DNA from: Caldicellulosiruptor owensensis OL
GTDB lineage: Bacteria; Bacillota; Thermoanaerobacteria; Caldicellulosiruptorales; Caldicellulosiruptoraceae
Assembly: GCF_000166335.1 (NCBI RefSeq)
Contig: NC_014657.1
Span: 2,214,501 to 2,278,500, forward strand
Length of the DNA stretch: 64,000 bases
Direction of reading: 5' to 3'
The position numbers and the translations under genes are program-made. Positions 48,336-56,615 of the stretch are shown here, piece after piece (the first letter of the stretch is position 1; each line of letters starts with the position of its first letter). The notes below the pieces were generated by a model. It was not told where the DNA came from. It saw nothing but the letters and a program-made list of their open reading frames with translations, and did not search any database.

Positions 48336-49172
48336 CTATATAATGTCATAACTCCCAAAGATTTTGAGTTTCTTAATGGTTTCAAACTTTACAATCTCTC
48401 TGATTCTTTCAAATATCGCAGGGGTCAAATCTTCTATTTGTTTTATAAATTCCGGAAGTTGATTGTTTATAGCAATTGTCAAATCTGTAAATATATTTAT
48501 CTTATTTATACCATATTCTATACATTTTTTAAAATCATCGTCAGAAAGACCAGACCCACCATGAAGCACAAGATAACAGTCAACCCTTTTTCTTATTTCA
48601 GAAAGCCTCTCAAAATCAAGCCGCGGCTCACCTTTATAAACCCCATGTACAGTACCAATCGCAACAGCCAAAGCATCAACATTTGTCTGTGCAGCAAAAA
48701 TCTCTGCTTCTTCAGGTTTTGTGTAAAATTCCGGATTTTTAAAATCCCAGTCGCCTCTGCCCACAACTCCAAGCTCGCCTTCAACACTAACACCAACAGA
48801 GTGCGCTATCTCAACAATTTCTCTGGTTTTTTTTATATTTTCTTCAAACGGCAAGCTTGAACCATCAAACATAACAGATGTAAACCCAGCCTTTATTGCT
48901 CTGATAATATTTTTCAGACTTTTTGCATGGTCAAGATGAACACACACCGGAACAGATGCCCTTTTTGCAAGAAAAATCATAACTTCCGCAATCATCTCAA
49001 AATCAATCCTGTCAACAAACCTGTCAGCAACACCGATAATAATTGGACACCTGAGCTGCTCTGCAGCATCAATCAGTCCTTCATAAAAATCGGCAGAAAG
49101 CCCGTTGAACATCCCCACACCAAACTTTTTTACTTTTGTATAGCTCAACACCTCATTTAGATTTACAAGCAA
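48336..49172 (-). CDS. Class II ketose-bisphosphate aldolase (GatY/KbaY/FbaA-like)
   Basis: This 278-residue zinc aldolase shows MFNGLSADFYEGLIDAAEQLRCPIIIGVADRF, the zinc ligands in PVCVHLDHAKSLKNIIRAIKAGFTSVMFDGSSLPFEENI, the Glu region VSVEGELGVVGRGD, GTVHGVYKGEPRLDFERL and LVLHGGSGLSDDDFKKCIEYGINKINIFTD. This is the full class II pattern. In this operon it likely splits a phosphorylated ketose made by the FGGY kinase into DHAP and an aldehyde. The start is TTG after GGAGGTCTTTATT. It is more like tagatose/other ketose aldolases than the glycolytic enzyme, but specificity is not readable. Confidence 0.88.
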   Translation of the reverse strand: MLVNLNEVLSYTKVKKFGVGMFNGLSADFYEGLIDAAEQLRCPIIIGVADRFVDRIDFEMIAEVMIFLAKRASVPVCVHLDHAKSLKNIIRAIKAGFTSVMFDGSSLPFEENIKKTREIVEIAHSVGVSVEGELGVVGRGDWDFKNPEFYTKPEEAEIFAAQTNVDALAVAIGTVHGVYKGEPRLDFERLSEIRKRVDCYLVLHGGSGLSDDDFKKCIEYGINKINIFTDLTIAINNQLPEFIKQIEDLTPAIFERIREIVKFETIKKLKIFGSYDII

Positions 49173-49191
49173 AATAAAGACCTCCTAACCA

Positions 49192-50685
49192 TCAATATTG
49201 AGAAAGCTTTGTATAAAGGTGAGAAACCGAGTTGTAAAGCTGATTGTAAATTTCATACATTCTGTTATAAACCTCATGGTTTTTAGTATCTGGCTGGTAT
49301 TCAAAAAGTACTTCTCTTTTTTCCTCAATCAAGCTATCTCTTGCACCAACTGCATATGACGCAAGAATCATCGCACCTTTTGATGCTGCCTCCTGTACCT
49401 TTTCAACAACAACCTTTTTGCCCAGAACATCGGCTTTAATTCTGCTCCATACTCTGCTTTTTGCGCCACCCCCCATAGAAACTATACTTTCAACCTTAAG
49501 ATCCATAGACTCTAAAATCTCTATGCACGCTCTTATTTCATACGAAATCCCTTCAAGCACAGCCCTTGCAATATCAGCTCTTGAGTGCGTTAGCGTCAGC
49601 CCGAACAAAACTCCTTTTGCATCAGGGTTCCACCTTGTTGCACGGCTGCCCATGAAAAACGGTAAAAGTAAAACCCCATTTGCACCCGGCTTTGAACTTT
49701 CTGCCTCATTGTCAATCAATCCATAAACGTTCTCACCTTTTTCCTTCTCGCCCCTGTAAAAGTTGTCCCTTACCCATCTTAAAATTGTACCGCTTGTTGT
49801 TATACCCTGCTCAATTAGATAATGGTCCCTTATTACATGGCAGGAACATACAACCCTCGGGTCAAGATTTTCTGGCACTTTATTAGATGACATTGAAACA
49901 TTTGTTGCAGTTCCTGTTGACTCCATAACACGGCTTCCTACAATCCCTGCTCCTAATGCTTCTAAAGGTCTATCTCCACCACCGCTTACAACTGGTATTC
50001 CACTTTTGAGTCCCAGAATTTTTGCAACATCTTCTTTTAAATACCCTATGACTTCATCTGCATAGCAAAGCCTCGGAAATTGAGAAGTTTTTACCCCCAC
50101 AAACTCAAATATATCTTCCCACCACTGTCTTTTGTTTATATCAAACATCATTGTTCTGCTTGCCAGCGAATGGTCGGTTGCAGCTTCACCTGTTAACATG
50201 TATCCTATAAACTCTTTTGGCTGCAGGAAAACATGAGTTTTTTGCAAAATCTCTGGCTGATGTTTTTTGAGCCACAAAAGCTTTGTTGCTGTAAATGTAG
50301 AGTCTGGAATTAAACCTGTTATTTTATGTATCGTGTCTTTTCCAAGCTGCCGTGAAATTTCTTCTGCCTCAGCTCTTGAACGTCTATCCATCCACGAGAT
50401 AGCTCTTGATAGAACATTTCCCTCCCTGTCAAGTGGTACTACTGTCTCCCTTTGAGATGATAGCCCAATTGCCAAAATACCTTCTGCTCCTGCTGCTTGC
50501 ACAACTTCCCTGATACCTTCTACCGCTTCCTTCCACCAATCAAACGGGTCCTGTTCAGCCCATTCAATCTGTGGTGTATATGTAGGATATTCCCTGTTTG
50601 ATTTTGCAAGGATATTGCCTTCAAGGTCAAAAAGTATCACCTTGCAGGCAGTGGTTCCAATATCTATTGTTAAAATCTTTTCCAT
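49192..50685 (-). CDS. FGGY family carbohydrate kinase
   Basis: This 497-residue kinase of standard FGGY length has the first ATP motif ILTIDIGTTACKVILFD, SSQRETVVPLDREGN, the substrate region WMDRRSRAEAEEISRQLG, and the C-terminal GVLLLPFFMGSRATRWNPDAKGVLFGLTLTHSRADIARAVLEGISYEIRACIEIL and SMGGGAKSRVWSRIKADVLG. FGGY kinases phosphorylate xylulose, gluconate, rhamnulose, fuculose or related sugars. The closest-looking subgroup is xylulokinase-like, but the operon has an aldolase rather than pentose-phosphate enzymes, so the substrate may be another ketose from plant wall. It is 49 bp downstream of the DeoR regulator. Confidence 0.88.
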   Translation of the reverse strand: MEKILTIDIGTTACKVILFDLEGNILAKSNREYPTYTPQIEWAEQDPFDWWKEAVEGIREVVQAAGAEGILAIGLSSQRETVVPLDREGNVLSRAISWMDRRSRAEAEEISRQLGKDTIHKITGLIPDSTFTATKLLWLKKHQPEILQKTHVFLQPKEFIGYMLTGEAATDHSLASRTMMFDINKRQWWEDIFEFVGVKTSQFPRLCYADEVIGYLKEDVAKILGLKSGIPVVSGGGDRPLEALGAGIVGSRVMESTGTATNVSMSSNKVPENLDPRVVCSCHVIRDHYLIEQGITTSGTILRWVRDNFYRGEKEKGENVYGLIDNEAESSKPGANGVLLLPFFMGSRATRWNPDAKGVLFGLTLTHSRADIARAVLEGISYEIRACIEILESMDLKVESIVSMGGGAKSRVWSRIKADVLGKKVVVEKVQEAASKGAMILASYAVGARDSLIEEKREVLFEYQPDTKNHEVYNRMYEIYNQLYNSVSHLYTKLSQY

Positions 50686-50734
50686 TAAAGGTTTGCCCCT
50701 TTCAACAAAAATCTTATCTTGGCTATTTAAAAAG

Positions 50735-51496
50735 TTATACCACAGTTATTTTTACACCCTTTTGTCTGAAACTCTCCAGAAGCTCACTACTTATCTCCCC
50801 CGCAGTAATAATTTCAGATACCTTGCTCAGGGTTGCAAATGAAACCATGGCATTTTTCTTGAACTTGCTGCTGTCTGCAACAACTATAACCTCTTTGCTG
50901 CTGTCTATCATTGCTCTTTTTACTTCTGCTTCAAATACATCAGAGGTTGTAAGACCCTTTTCAAGAGAAATGCCACTTGTCCCTATAAAAGCTATATCAG
51001 CACTAAACTGCAAAAATGCTTTTTGTGCCTCAGGACCAACTGTCGAAAAATTGGAATTTTTAACTTTACCACCAACTAAAAATAAGTTGATACTGTTATT
51101 TGTTATAAGTTCATTCACTATATTTATACCATTGGTTATAACAGTTATATGTTGAAAACTTTTGAGTTTTCTTGCTATCTGCTGTGTGGTTGTCCCTGTA
51201 TCCAAAATTACAACCATACCCTCTTTAATTCTATTTATTGCCTCAAACGCAATTCTTTCTTTTTCCTGGATAAACTCTTTTGAACGCTGGGAAATGGGCG
51301 GAACTATTGACACCCCTTCTTTTAAAATAGCTCCACCATAATTCTTCTCGATTATCCCTTCCTGTTCAAGTTTTTTCAAATCTCTTCTGATTGTCTCGTC
51401 AGATACATTGAAAATGTTGCAAAGCTCTGTGACAGTCACACTCTTTTTTTCCATCAATATCTCTTTAATTTTTTGCCTGCGCGTTGCTGAAAGCAT
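50735..51496 (-). CDS. DeoR family transcriptional regulator
   Basis: This 253-residue repressor has an N-terminal DeoR helix-turn-helix (about 5-55; RRQKIKEILMEKKSVTVTELCNIFNVSDETIRRDLKKLEQEG) and a C-terminal DeoRC sugar-phosphate sensor (about 75-235; IVILDTGTTTQQIARKL, FVGTSGISLEKGLTTSDVFEAEVKRAMI). It is the first gene of the sugar operon and probably responds to a phosphorylated sugar intermediate. No operator could be identified with confidence in the 135 bp upstream. Confidence 0.92.
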   Translation of the reverse strand: MLSATRRQKIKEILMEKKSVTVTELCNIFNVSDETIRRDLKKLEQEGIIEKNYGGAILKEGVSIVPPISQRSKEFIQEKERIAFEAINRIKEGMVVILDTGTTTQQIARKLKSFQHITVITNGINIVNELITNNSINLFLVGGKVKNSNFSTVGPEAQKAFLQFSADIAFIGTSGISLEKGLTTSDVFEAEVKRAMIDSSKEVIVVADSSKFKKNAMVSFATLSKVSEIITAGEISSELLESFRQKGVKITVV

Positions 51497-51634
51497 CTTT
51501 CACATCACCTTTTTATATGTGGATTTGTGTGTCAACTTAATAATATTCTACTCAATTTTTTGAGGATTTGCAATATGAAATTCAAAATAATTACACAAGA
51601 TTGGTCAAATATTTTTAAAGGTGAAAATAAAAAA

Positions 51635-51652
51635 AGCAGGCAGCTGCCTGCT
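51635..51652 (-). terminator. Terminator of the cytoplasmic CE8 gene
   Basis: AGCAGGCAGCTGCCTGCT is a perfect 18-bp palindrome, followed on the minus strand by TTTTTTATTTTC. It lies 24 bp downstream of the CE8 stop. Confidence 0.85.
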
Positions 51653-51675
51653 CCTACTTTTTAATACTGTGTAGG

Positions 51676-52893
51676 CTATATTTCTACTTTCCACTCTTTT
51701 AAAACATTTTCCTTTGTATACCTCTCAGCCTCTGTTTCATCAAGTTGAGGTCTTTTGGGATTTTGTTTGCTGCTACCCGGACCAAAATTTCTATATTCGA
51801 AAAATCTCTCATTTTCAGGGCAAAAGCCGTGCATCTCGCACCATCCATCGGGATGAATGTGCTCATCCAAATAGCATTCCTTAAACACAACATTTGCCCA
51901 CCTTTGAGGATCAGAAGATGGATGCCATGGTCTTCCAAGGTAGACACACTCTTTTTCTCTTATATTGGATATAAGCTTGCACCTTATAAACAAGAACCCA
52001 AAATTGCTGTCTGGTTTTGTACTTGCTGCTGTAACATACCCTTTTATTTTTCTGTCTTCCCTGTCAAGCGAACATATCACACATTCCTCGAAAATAGCTG
52101 TTGCTGCCCCAAAAATGAAATCCACATCTCCCTCTATGTAGCATTTATAATAATACTGCCTCCCAAAATCGGCATAGAGAGTGTCCTGGGTGCTTTTAAA
52201 GGCACAGTTGAAAAACATTATCCTGTCAGCCAATACCTTTACAGCAACAGCCTGTCTGTGCTCAATAGGAATATTTCTATCAAAACTATTCTCAAAAGTG
52301 ATATTTTCAACAACAAAGTCCTCTCCAGATATTGTAAATGTAGCAGTGTTTGAGGTATATAAAATCCCCCCGCTTTCTGCAGGAAGTCCTGCTGCCAGAG
52401 AATAAGTCATAATGGTTTTGTTTTTGTCCTCACCAATTAGCATTACCTTTGAGGAATCAAGATCTACTTTTTCTCTATAAATTCCATTTCTTATAAATAC
52501 AGCTTTATATGAAGAGTTTTCTTTTTTAAGGATTTCAACCAAGCTTTTTAAACTTTTGCAAAAAACTATGCCACCTGCAACATCTTTGTCACACCCCGCA
52601 TAGTTTTGGTCAACTATTGCAAATGGTTTTTCAAGATATCTTATACTTTTGTTCAAAACATACCTGTTCCCCTCAAAATTTTCACCTTCAATCTGCAATA
52701 CGTTTTTTCCGCTATTTAGCTCAAAAATTGCGTCCAGAATCTCATCTTCTCTGAGAAACCTTTCTAACCACAGTTCTTGGTTGAGAAACATCTTCACAAA
52801 AATATTTTCATCTGCCCTGACCGAAACCTTCACATATTTGGACAAAGTAGCATCGGGAAGGTAGTTTTTTACTGTAAACAATGTTTTTCTCAC
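51676..52893 (-). CDS. CE8 pectinesterase without signal peptide
   Basis: This 405-residue protein has an N-terminal Ig-like domain (about 1-92; ending VLNKSIRYLEKPF) and a CE8 beta-helix (about 93-400). CE8 signatures are VFIRNGIYREKVDLDSSKVMLIGED, AVAVKVLADRIMFFNCAFKSTQDTLYADFGRQYY, YIEGDVDFIFGAATAIFEE with the catalytic Asp, and VYLGRPWHPSSDPQRW with the catalytic Arg. There is no export signal, so it should demethylate imported oligogalacturonides in the cytoplasm. Both its CE8 core and its N-terminal Ig-like domain resemble the module in the secreted PL1-CE8 enzyme. The start is GTG with a weak ribosome binding site. It is alone on its own transcript. Confidence 0.9.
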   Translation of the reverse strand: MRKTLFTVKNYLPDATLSKYVKVSVRADENIFVKMFLNQELWLERFLREDEILDAIFELNSGKNVLQIEGENFEGNRYVLNKSIRYLEKPFAIVDQNYAGCDKDVAGGIVFCKSLKSLVEILKKENSSYKAVFIRNGIYREKVDLDSSKVMLIGEDKNKTIMTYSLAAGLPAESGGILYTSNTATFTISGEDFVVENITFENSFDRNIPIEHRQAVAVKVLADRIMFFNCAFKSTQDTLYADFGRQYYYKCYIEGDVDFIFGAATAIFEECVICSLDREDRKIKGYVTAASTKPDSNFGFLFIRCKLISNIREKECVYLGRPWHPSSDPQRWANVVFKECYLDEHIHPDGWCEMHGFCPENERFFEYRNFGPGSSKQNPKRPQLDETEAERYTKENVLKEWKVEI

Positions 52894-53014
52894 CTCAGCA
52901 TTTTTTATTTAAATTCTATGGCTTTTCTTTTGTATTTTTCAAGGTAAAAAAATTAAGGAAAAGAGACTTTTATTTAGCTTTTGTAAAGTTTCTAAAAAAG
53001 TGCACAAAATAAAA

Positions 53015-53042
53015 AAGACTGTCGCACATTTTTGACAGTCTT
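53015..53042 (-). terminator. Terminator of the anti-sigma-like kinase gene
   Basis: The arms AAGACTGTC / GACAGTCTT have a 10-nt loop and are followed on the minus strand by TTTTTTATTTTG. Confidence 0.85.
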
Positions 53043-53064
53043 GCCCTCAAACTTAATATTATTT

Positions 53065-53517
53065 TTAAACATAACAATCTTCTTCTTTCTTGAGCCTTCT
53101 TACAGCCACGATTTTGTTCCCTTTCTGGTTCTGCTTGACCTTTTCACACAGAGAAGCAACTATCATAAGTCCGCGACCAAATTCATATAAATCTTCTATC
53201 TCGTCCTTTTCATCATATGGAGTGTATTCTTTGAACACCCTTCCTATATCAAACCCTTCTCCTTCGTCCTCCACAACAATGTAACTGAGTTTTTTGTCTA
53301 CTATTCCAACCTTTACTTTTACAGATTTTGAACTGTCCCCTTTATTGCCATGAATAACAGCATTTATTAAAAGTTCATTTACTATGAGTTTGAACTCTAG
53401 AAGCTCATCTGTTGATATGTTAGTTTCTCTTGTTAAAAACGATAATATTTCCTTTTCTACTACCTTGACCAGCTGGAGATTACTTGTAAACACAAGCTGT
53501 AAAAATTTGTTCTCCAT
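53065..53517 (-). CDS. Anti-sigma factor-like ATP-binding protein (RsbW/HATPase_c_2)
   Basis: This single-domain GHKL ATPase of about 150 residues has N-box FKLIVNELLINAVIHGNKGD, G1 motif VEDEGEGFDI and G2 region DLYEFGRGLMIVASLCEKVKQNQKGN. These are typical of serine-kinase anti-sigma or anti-anti-sigma regulators such as RsbW/RsbT relatives. The gene stands alone; no anti-sigma antagonist or sigma factor is next to it. The start is uncertain: the ATG at 53517 has GGAGG only 2-3 bp away, while an in-frame GTG at 53526 has AAGAAGG at a short spacing. Confidence 0.8.
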   Translation of the reverse strand: MENKFLQLVFTSNLQLVKVVEKEILSFLTRETNISTDELLEFKLIVNELLINAVIHGNKGDSSKSVKVKVGIVDKKLSYIVVEDEGEGFDIGRVFKEYTPYDEKDEIEDLYEFGRGLMIVASLCEKVKQNQKGNKIVAVRRLKKEEDCYV

Positions 53518-53680
53518 TTCCTCCACGCAACCTTCTTTCCACAATTTTTGTACTAACCATCCTGCAAAAATACCACAACTAATTCCTCTTTTGTACTTGA
53601 AAAATCTCTTCTATTTGATATATACCCTCAAATTCTCTACTTTACACATCCAAGTATAAAAACTTACCTATTTAGAAAGC

Positions 53681-54112
53681 TTATCTTCGCTTTTCTTCAA
53701 AGAACCTTTTTAAAAGAAGTCTGCACTCATCTTCACATATTCCTCCTATCACTTCTACCTTATGATTTAAAAAAGGATGTTGTGAAAGGTTAAAGCAAGA
53801 CTCAGCAGCACCCATCTTAAAATCCCTTGCACCAAAGTAAAGCCTCTTTACTTTACTTAAAACTATTGCACTCATACACATTGGACACGGCTCTTTTGTC
53901 ACAAACATCTCGCAACTTCTCAGGTCTTTTGTAGAAAGCTTTGATGTGGCATCAATTATGGCAAGAATCTCTGCGTGGTAAATAGCCTTTTTACTGTCAT
54001 TTCTCTTAATACTAATAATTTTTCCATCCTTTACAACAGCTGCAGCAACTGGGATGTCATTTGAATGGCTTGCATACTCTATTAAAGTTTTCATTACATT
54101 ATATATATACAT
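53681..54112 (-). CDS. Nucleoside/tRNA adenosine deaminase family protein (TadA-like)
   Basis: This zinc deaminase of about 143 residues has the conserved sequence YHAEILAIIDATSKL with the catalytic HAE and FVTKEPCPMCMSAIVLSKVKRLYFGARD with PCxxC zinc ligands. The later GAAESCFNLSQHPFLNHKVEVIGGICEDECRLLLKRFFEEKR is TadA-like, which favours tRNA(Arg) A34 editing over cytosine or guanine deamination. The ATG at 54112 follows AAAGGTGATAAGTTG. It is transcribed away from the membrane-protein gene. Confidence 0.85.
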   Translation of the reverse strand: MYIYNVMKTLIEYASHSNDIPVAAAVVKDGKIISIKRNDSKKAIYHAEILAIIDATSKLSTKDLRSCEMFVTKEPCPMCMSAIVLSKVKRLYFGARDFKMGAAESCFNLSQHPFLNHKVEVIGGICEDECRLLLKRFFEEKRR

Positions 54113-54253
54113 CAACTTATCACCTTTTTCTTTATCAATTTTTAACAAATTTTTTTGAATTTTTTTGTCATCAAAAACTGTCTTCCCATGTTTATTGCAA
54201 CTCTGTTTAGTGATACTATATTTTATAGCTAAATCTTTTTTGGAGTGAACAAA

Positions 54254-55582
54254 ATGGAAAAAGTCAATCAGTTTATTACAAAGTATATATATCTTTTTGC
54301 TATAACAAGCCTTGTTTTTCCAATATTTATTATGTTTTCTTCCATGGTGGCTCCAATAGACTTGTCAAACGTGTTTTTGGCATTTGTTGTCATGGACATT
54401 TTGTTCCTTCTTATTCCTTATCTTATTCGTACAAAGAGCCATGGAATATGGGAAAAGATTTTAAATATCCTGTTTATAATAGTAGTTCCCCAGGGTTTTT
54501 CACTAATTGTGTTAAAGCCCTACGGTTTTTTTGAAATGTTTCTCGGTCAACTTTTTTGCATGGGCCTTTATATACATTCATATTTAATATTCGAAAAAGA
54601 ACAGGTCTCGCTCTCACTGGGAGCAATCTTAGCAGGTCTTTGGGCTATAATAATGGTGGGAGCAGTTTCAAGTTTTATGAACATACCAAGGAATATTATA
54701 AACCAATACACTACCTATTCAATAATATTTTTGGTGACAAGTGTTTATCTTATAAACAGGGTTAACCTTGAAAATCTGCTGAGTAAAAGATATAGAAGAA
54801 AAAACAGTATATCAAACAGTATAAGTTATATTAACCTTTTTTTAAGCATTGGATTCATAGTAATCCTTCTTCTTCTTTTCAAGTTCAAGGGTCTTGCACC
54901 ATACATTGTTGCATTTATTGTGGAAACAATAAAGTTTATACTCATGATAATAAAGAAAATTCTTGATTTTTTAAACTCCTTGCTTGCCCCAACAAAACCC
55001 CAGACAAATGCCGGAAATGGATTAGAAGAATTTTTAAAAAACATGAGGCCTGTAAAAAAGAGTTTATTGGCTCAAATCCTTGATTTTATTGGTTATGTTC
55101 TTGCGCTAACAATCTTGGGATTTTTGGTATACAAGACATTTGGGCTTTTTGTAAACGTTCTAAAGCAAATTATGACAAATTTTTTGCTTTTCCTAAGTAG
55201 CGTTACAAACAATCTACAGATTGAAGAAAGAGGCCAAAACTACACTGATATAAAGACATTTATCTTTACAAAAAAATCGTCCGCTAAAAAATTAAAATCT
55301 GCCCGGGTAAAAAGAGTAAACTTCGAGAAGATAGCCGATTTGAACTTACGCCTTCGCATTATTTTCAAACTTACAATGGAATACTTCTATCAAAAGAAGA
55401 ATTATGTTCTCAAAAGTTCTTACACACCATTTGAGATGGGAAAAATCATCTTAAAAGGTGAACTTTTGAATGCTGATGTTTTGAACAAGCTTGTTGAAGA
55501 ATATAACAAAGTCAGATATAACAAAGAATACAAGGTACTGTCCACCGAAAATTTTGAGCGTTTTTTGAAAAATCTCAAATAA
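54254..55582 (+). CDS. Membrane protein with DUF4129-like C-terminal domain
   Basis: This protein of about 442 residues has seven or so hydrophobic helices in the first 250 residues, a further helix about 280-305, and a cytoplasmic C-terminal domain (about 350-442; LNLRLRIIFKLTMEYFYQKKNYVLKSSYTPFEMGKIILKGELL) resembling DUF4129. DUF4129 proteins usually occur with MoxR ATPase and transglutaminase genes, but none is adjacent. The ATG at 54254 follows TGGAGTGAACAAA; a GTG three codons earlier overlaps that site. Function unknown. Confidence 0.75.
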   Translation: MEKVNQFITKYIYLFAITSLVFPIFIMFSSMVAPIDLSNVFLAFVVMDILFLLIPYLIRTKSHGIWEKILNILFIIVVPQGFSLIVLKPYGFFEMFLGQLFCMGLYIHSYLIFEKEQVSLSLGAILAGLWAIIMVGAVSSFMNIPRNIINQYTTYSIIFLVTSVYLINRVNLENLLSKRYRRKNSISNSISYINLFLSIGFIVILLLLFKFKGLAPYIVAFIVETIKFILMIIKKILDFLNSLLAPTKPQTNAGNGLEEFLKNMRPVKKSLLAQILDFIGYVLALTILGFLVYKTFGLFVNVLKQIMTNFLLFLSSVTNNLQIEERGQNYTDIKTFIFTKKSSAKKLKSARVKRVNFEKIADLNLRLRIIFKLTMEYFYQKKNYVLKSSYTPFEMGKIILKGELLNADVLNKLVEEYNKVRYNKEYKVLSTENFERFLKNLK

Positions 55583-55663
55583 TTCTATCTCTTTCAAACT
55601 TGCATACAAAAAGCAATATTAGAATAAGTTATTTATTGAAGAAATTATTTAATTCTAAAGCAA

Positions 55664-56515
55664 ATGAAATTTAAAAGATATGTTCTTGTGATAATAGAAA
55701 AGACAAAACTAAGCAAGTTCTTCATACCCTTTCTTGCTCTTTTGTGCTGTGTTACATTGCTTCTTGTGTATTTTTTCTACAACCCGAAACCAAAAATAAA
55801 AGAAGCTGCTATCCAAGCATCATCGTATGTTGCTATCATTTTTGAAGATGCTGGAATGGATGAGGAAGAAGTACAAAAGCTTTTGAATATAAACGTACCG
55901 TTTGATATTGCCATTATTCCTTTTTTGCCTTTTTCTAATAAGATCTCTCTGATGTGCCAGGAAAAAGAAAAGGAAGTTTTGCTGCATCTTTCAATGGAAC
56001 CCGAAGATAGCAGTACTATTTGGTTGTGCCCGCGAAGTATAATGAATGTTACTCCTGATGATGAGGTTGAAAAAATTTTCAATGATGCACTGGTAAATGT
56101 AACAAATAGCAAAGGGGTTAGCATTCATCTTGGAACGCTTGTTTGCAAAAATGAAAGAATAGTAAAAAAGCTATGCACTCTGGCAAAAGAAAAGGATATG
56201 GTCTTGATAGATTCTACCTTTTCTGCAGAATCACTTTTTTCAAAAATGGGAAAACAAATAGGTCTTCAGGTTATCATTCCAGACATTATACTTGATTCAA
56301 AAAATGAACTAAAACCGATACAAGACAAGTTTAATATTCTTTTTAACCTGGCAAAGAAGAAAGGTTTTGCTGTGGCAATAGGTCATCTCGGAGTTGATGG
56401 CGGTATCACAACAATTGAAGCATTCAAGCAGGCTGTGGAAAAGGCAAAGAAAGAGAACATAAAATTTGTATTCGTTTCAGAGATTTCGAAACTGGAAAAG
56501 AAAAGCATTAAATAA
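55664..56515 (+). CDS. Divergent polysaccharide deacetylase family protein (YibQ-like)
   Basis: This 283-residue protein has one N-terminal membrane helix (about 20-42) and an extracytoplasmic domain. The pattern VAIIFEDAGMDEEEVQKLLNINVPFDIAIIPFLPFSNKISLMCQEKEKEVLLHLSMEP matches the divergent polysaccharide deacetylase (DUF610) family, with Asp in place of a full NodB metal site and LHLSMEP as the usual second block. Later blocks are IDSTFSAESLFSKMG and GHLGVDGGITTIEAFKQAVEKAK. It may act on cell-wall glycans; whether it is catalytic is unclear. The ribosome binding site is poor. Confidence 0.78.
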   Translation: MKFKRYVLVIIEKTKLSKFFIPFLALLCCVTLLLVYFFYNPKPKIKEAAIQASSYVAIIFEDAGMDEEEVQKLLNINVPFDIAIIPFLPFSNKISLMCQEKEKEVLLHLSMEPEDSSTIWLCPRSIMNVTPDDEVEKIFNDALVNVTNSKGVSIHLGTLVCKNERIVKKLCTLAKEKDMVLIDSTFSAESLFSKMGKQIGLQVIIPDIILDSKNELKPIQDKFNILFNLAKKKGFAVAIGHLGVDGGITTIEAFKQAVEKAKKENIKFVFVSEISKLEKKSIK

Positions 56516-56615
56516 TTTTAATTGAATCTTTCTCCCTATCGCAATATAATTAATATTTAGCAAACATTTCGCAATACAAAAGAATAAATATAGGAAGGAG
56601 ATTATTGAGGAAAAT

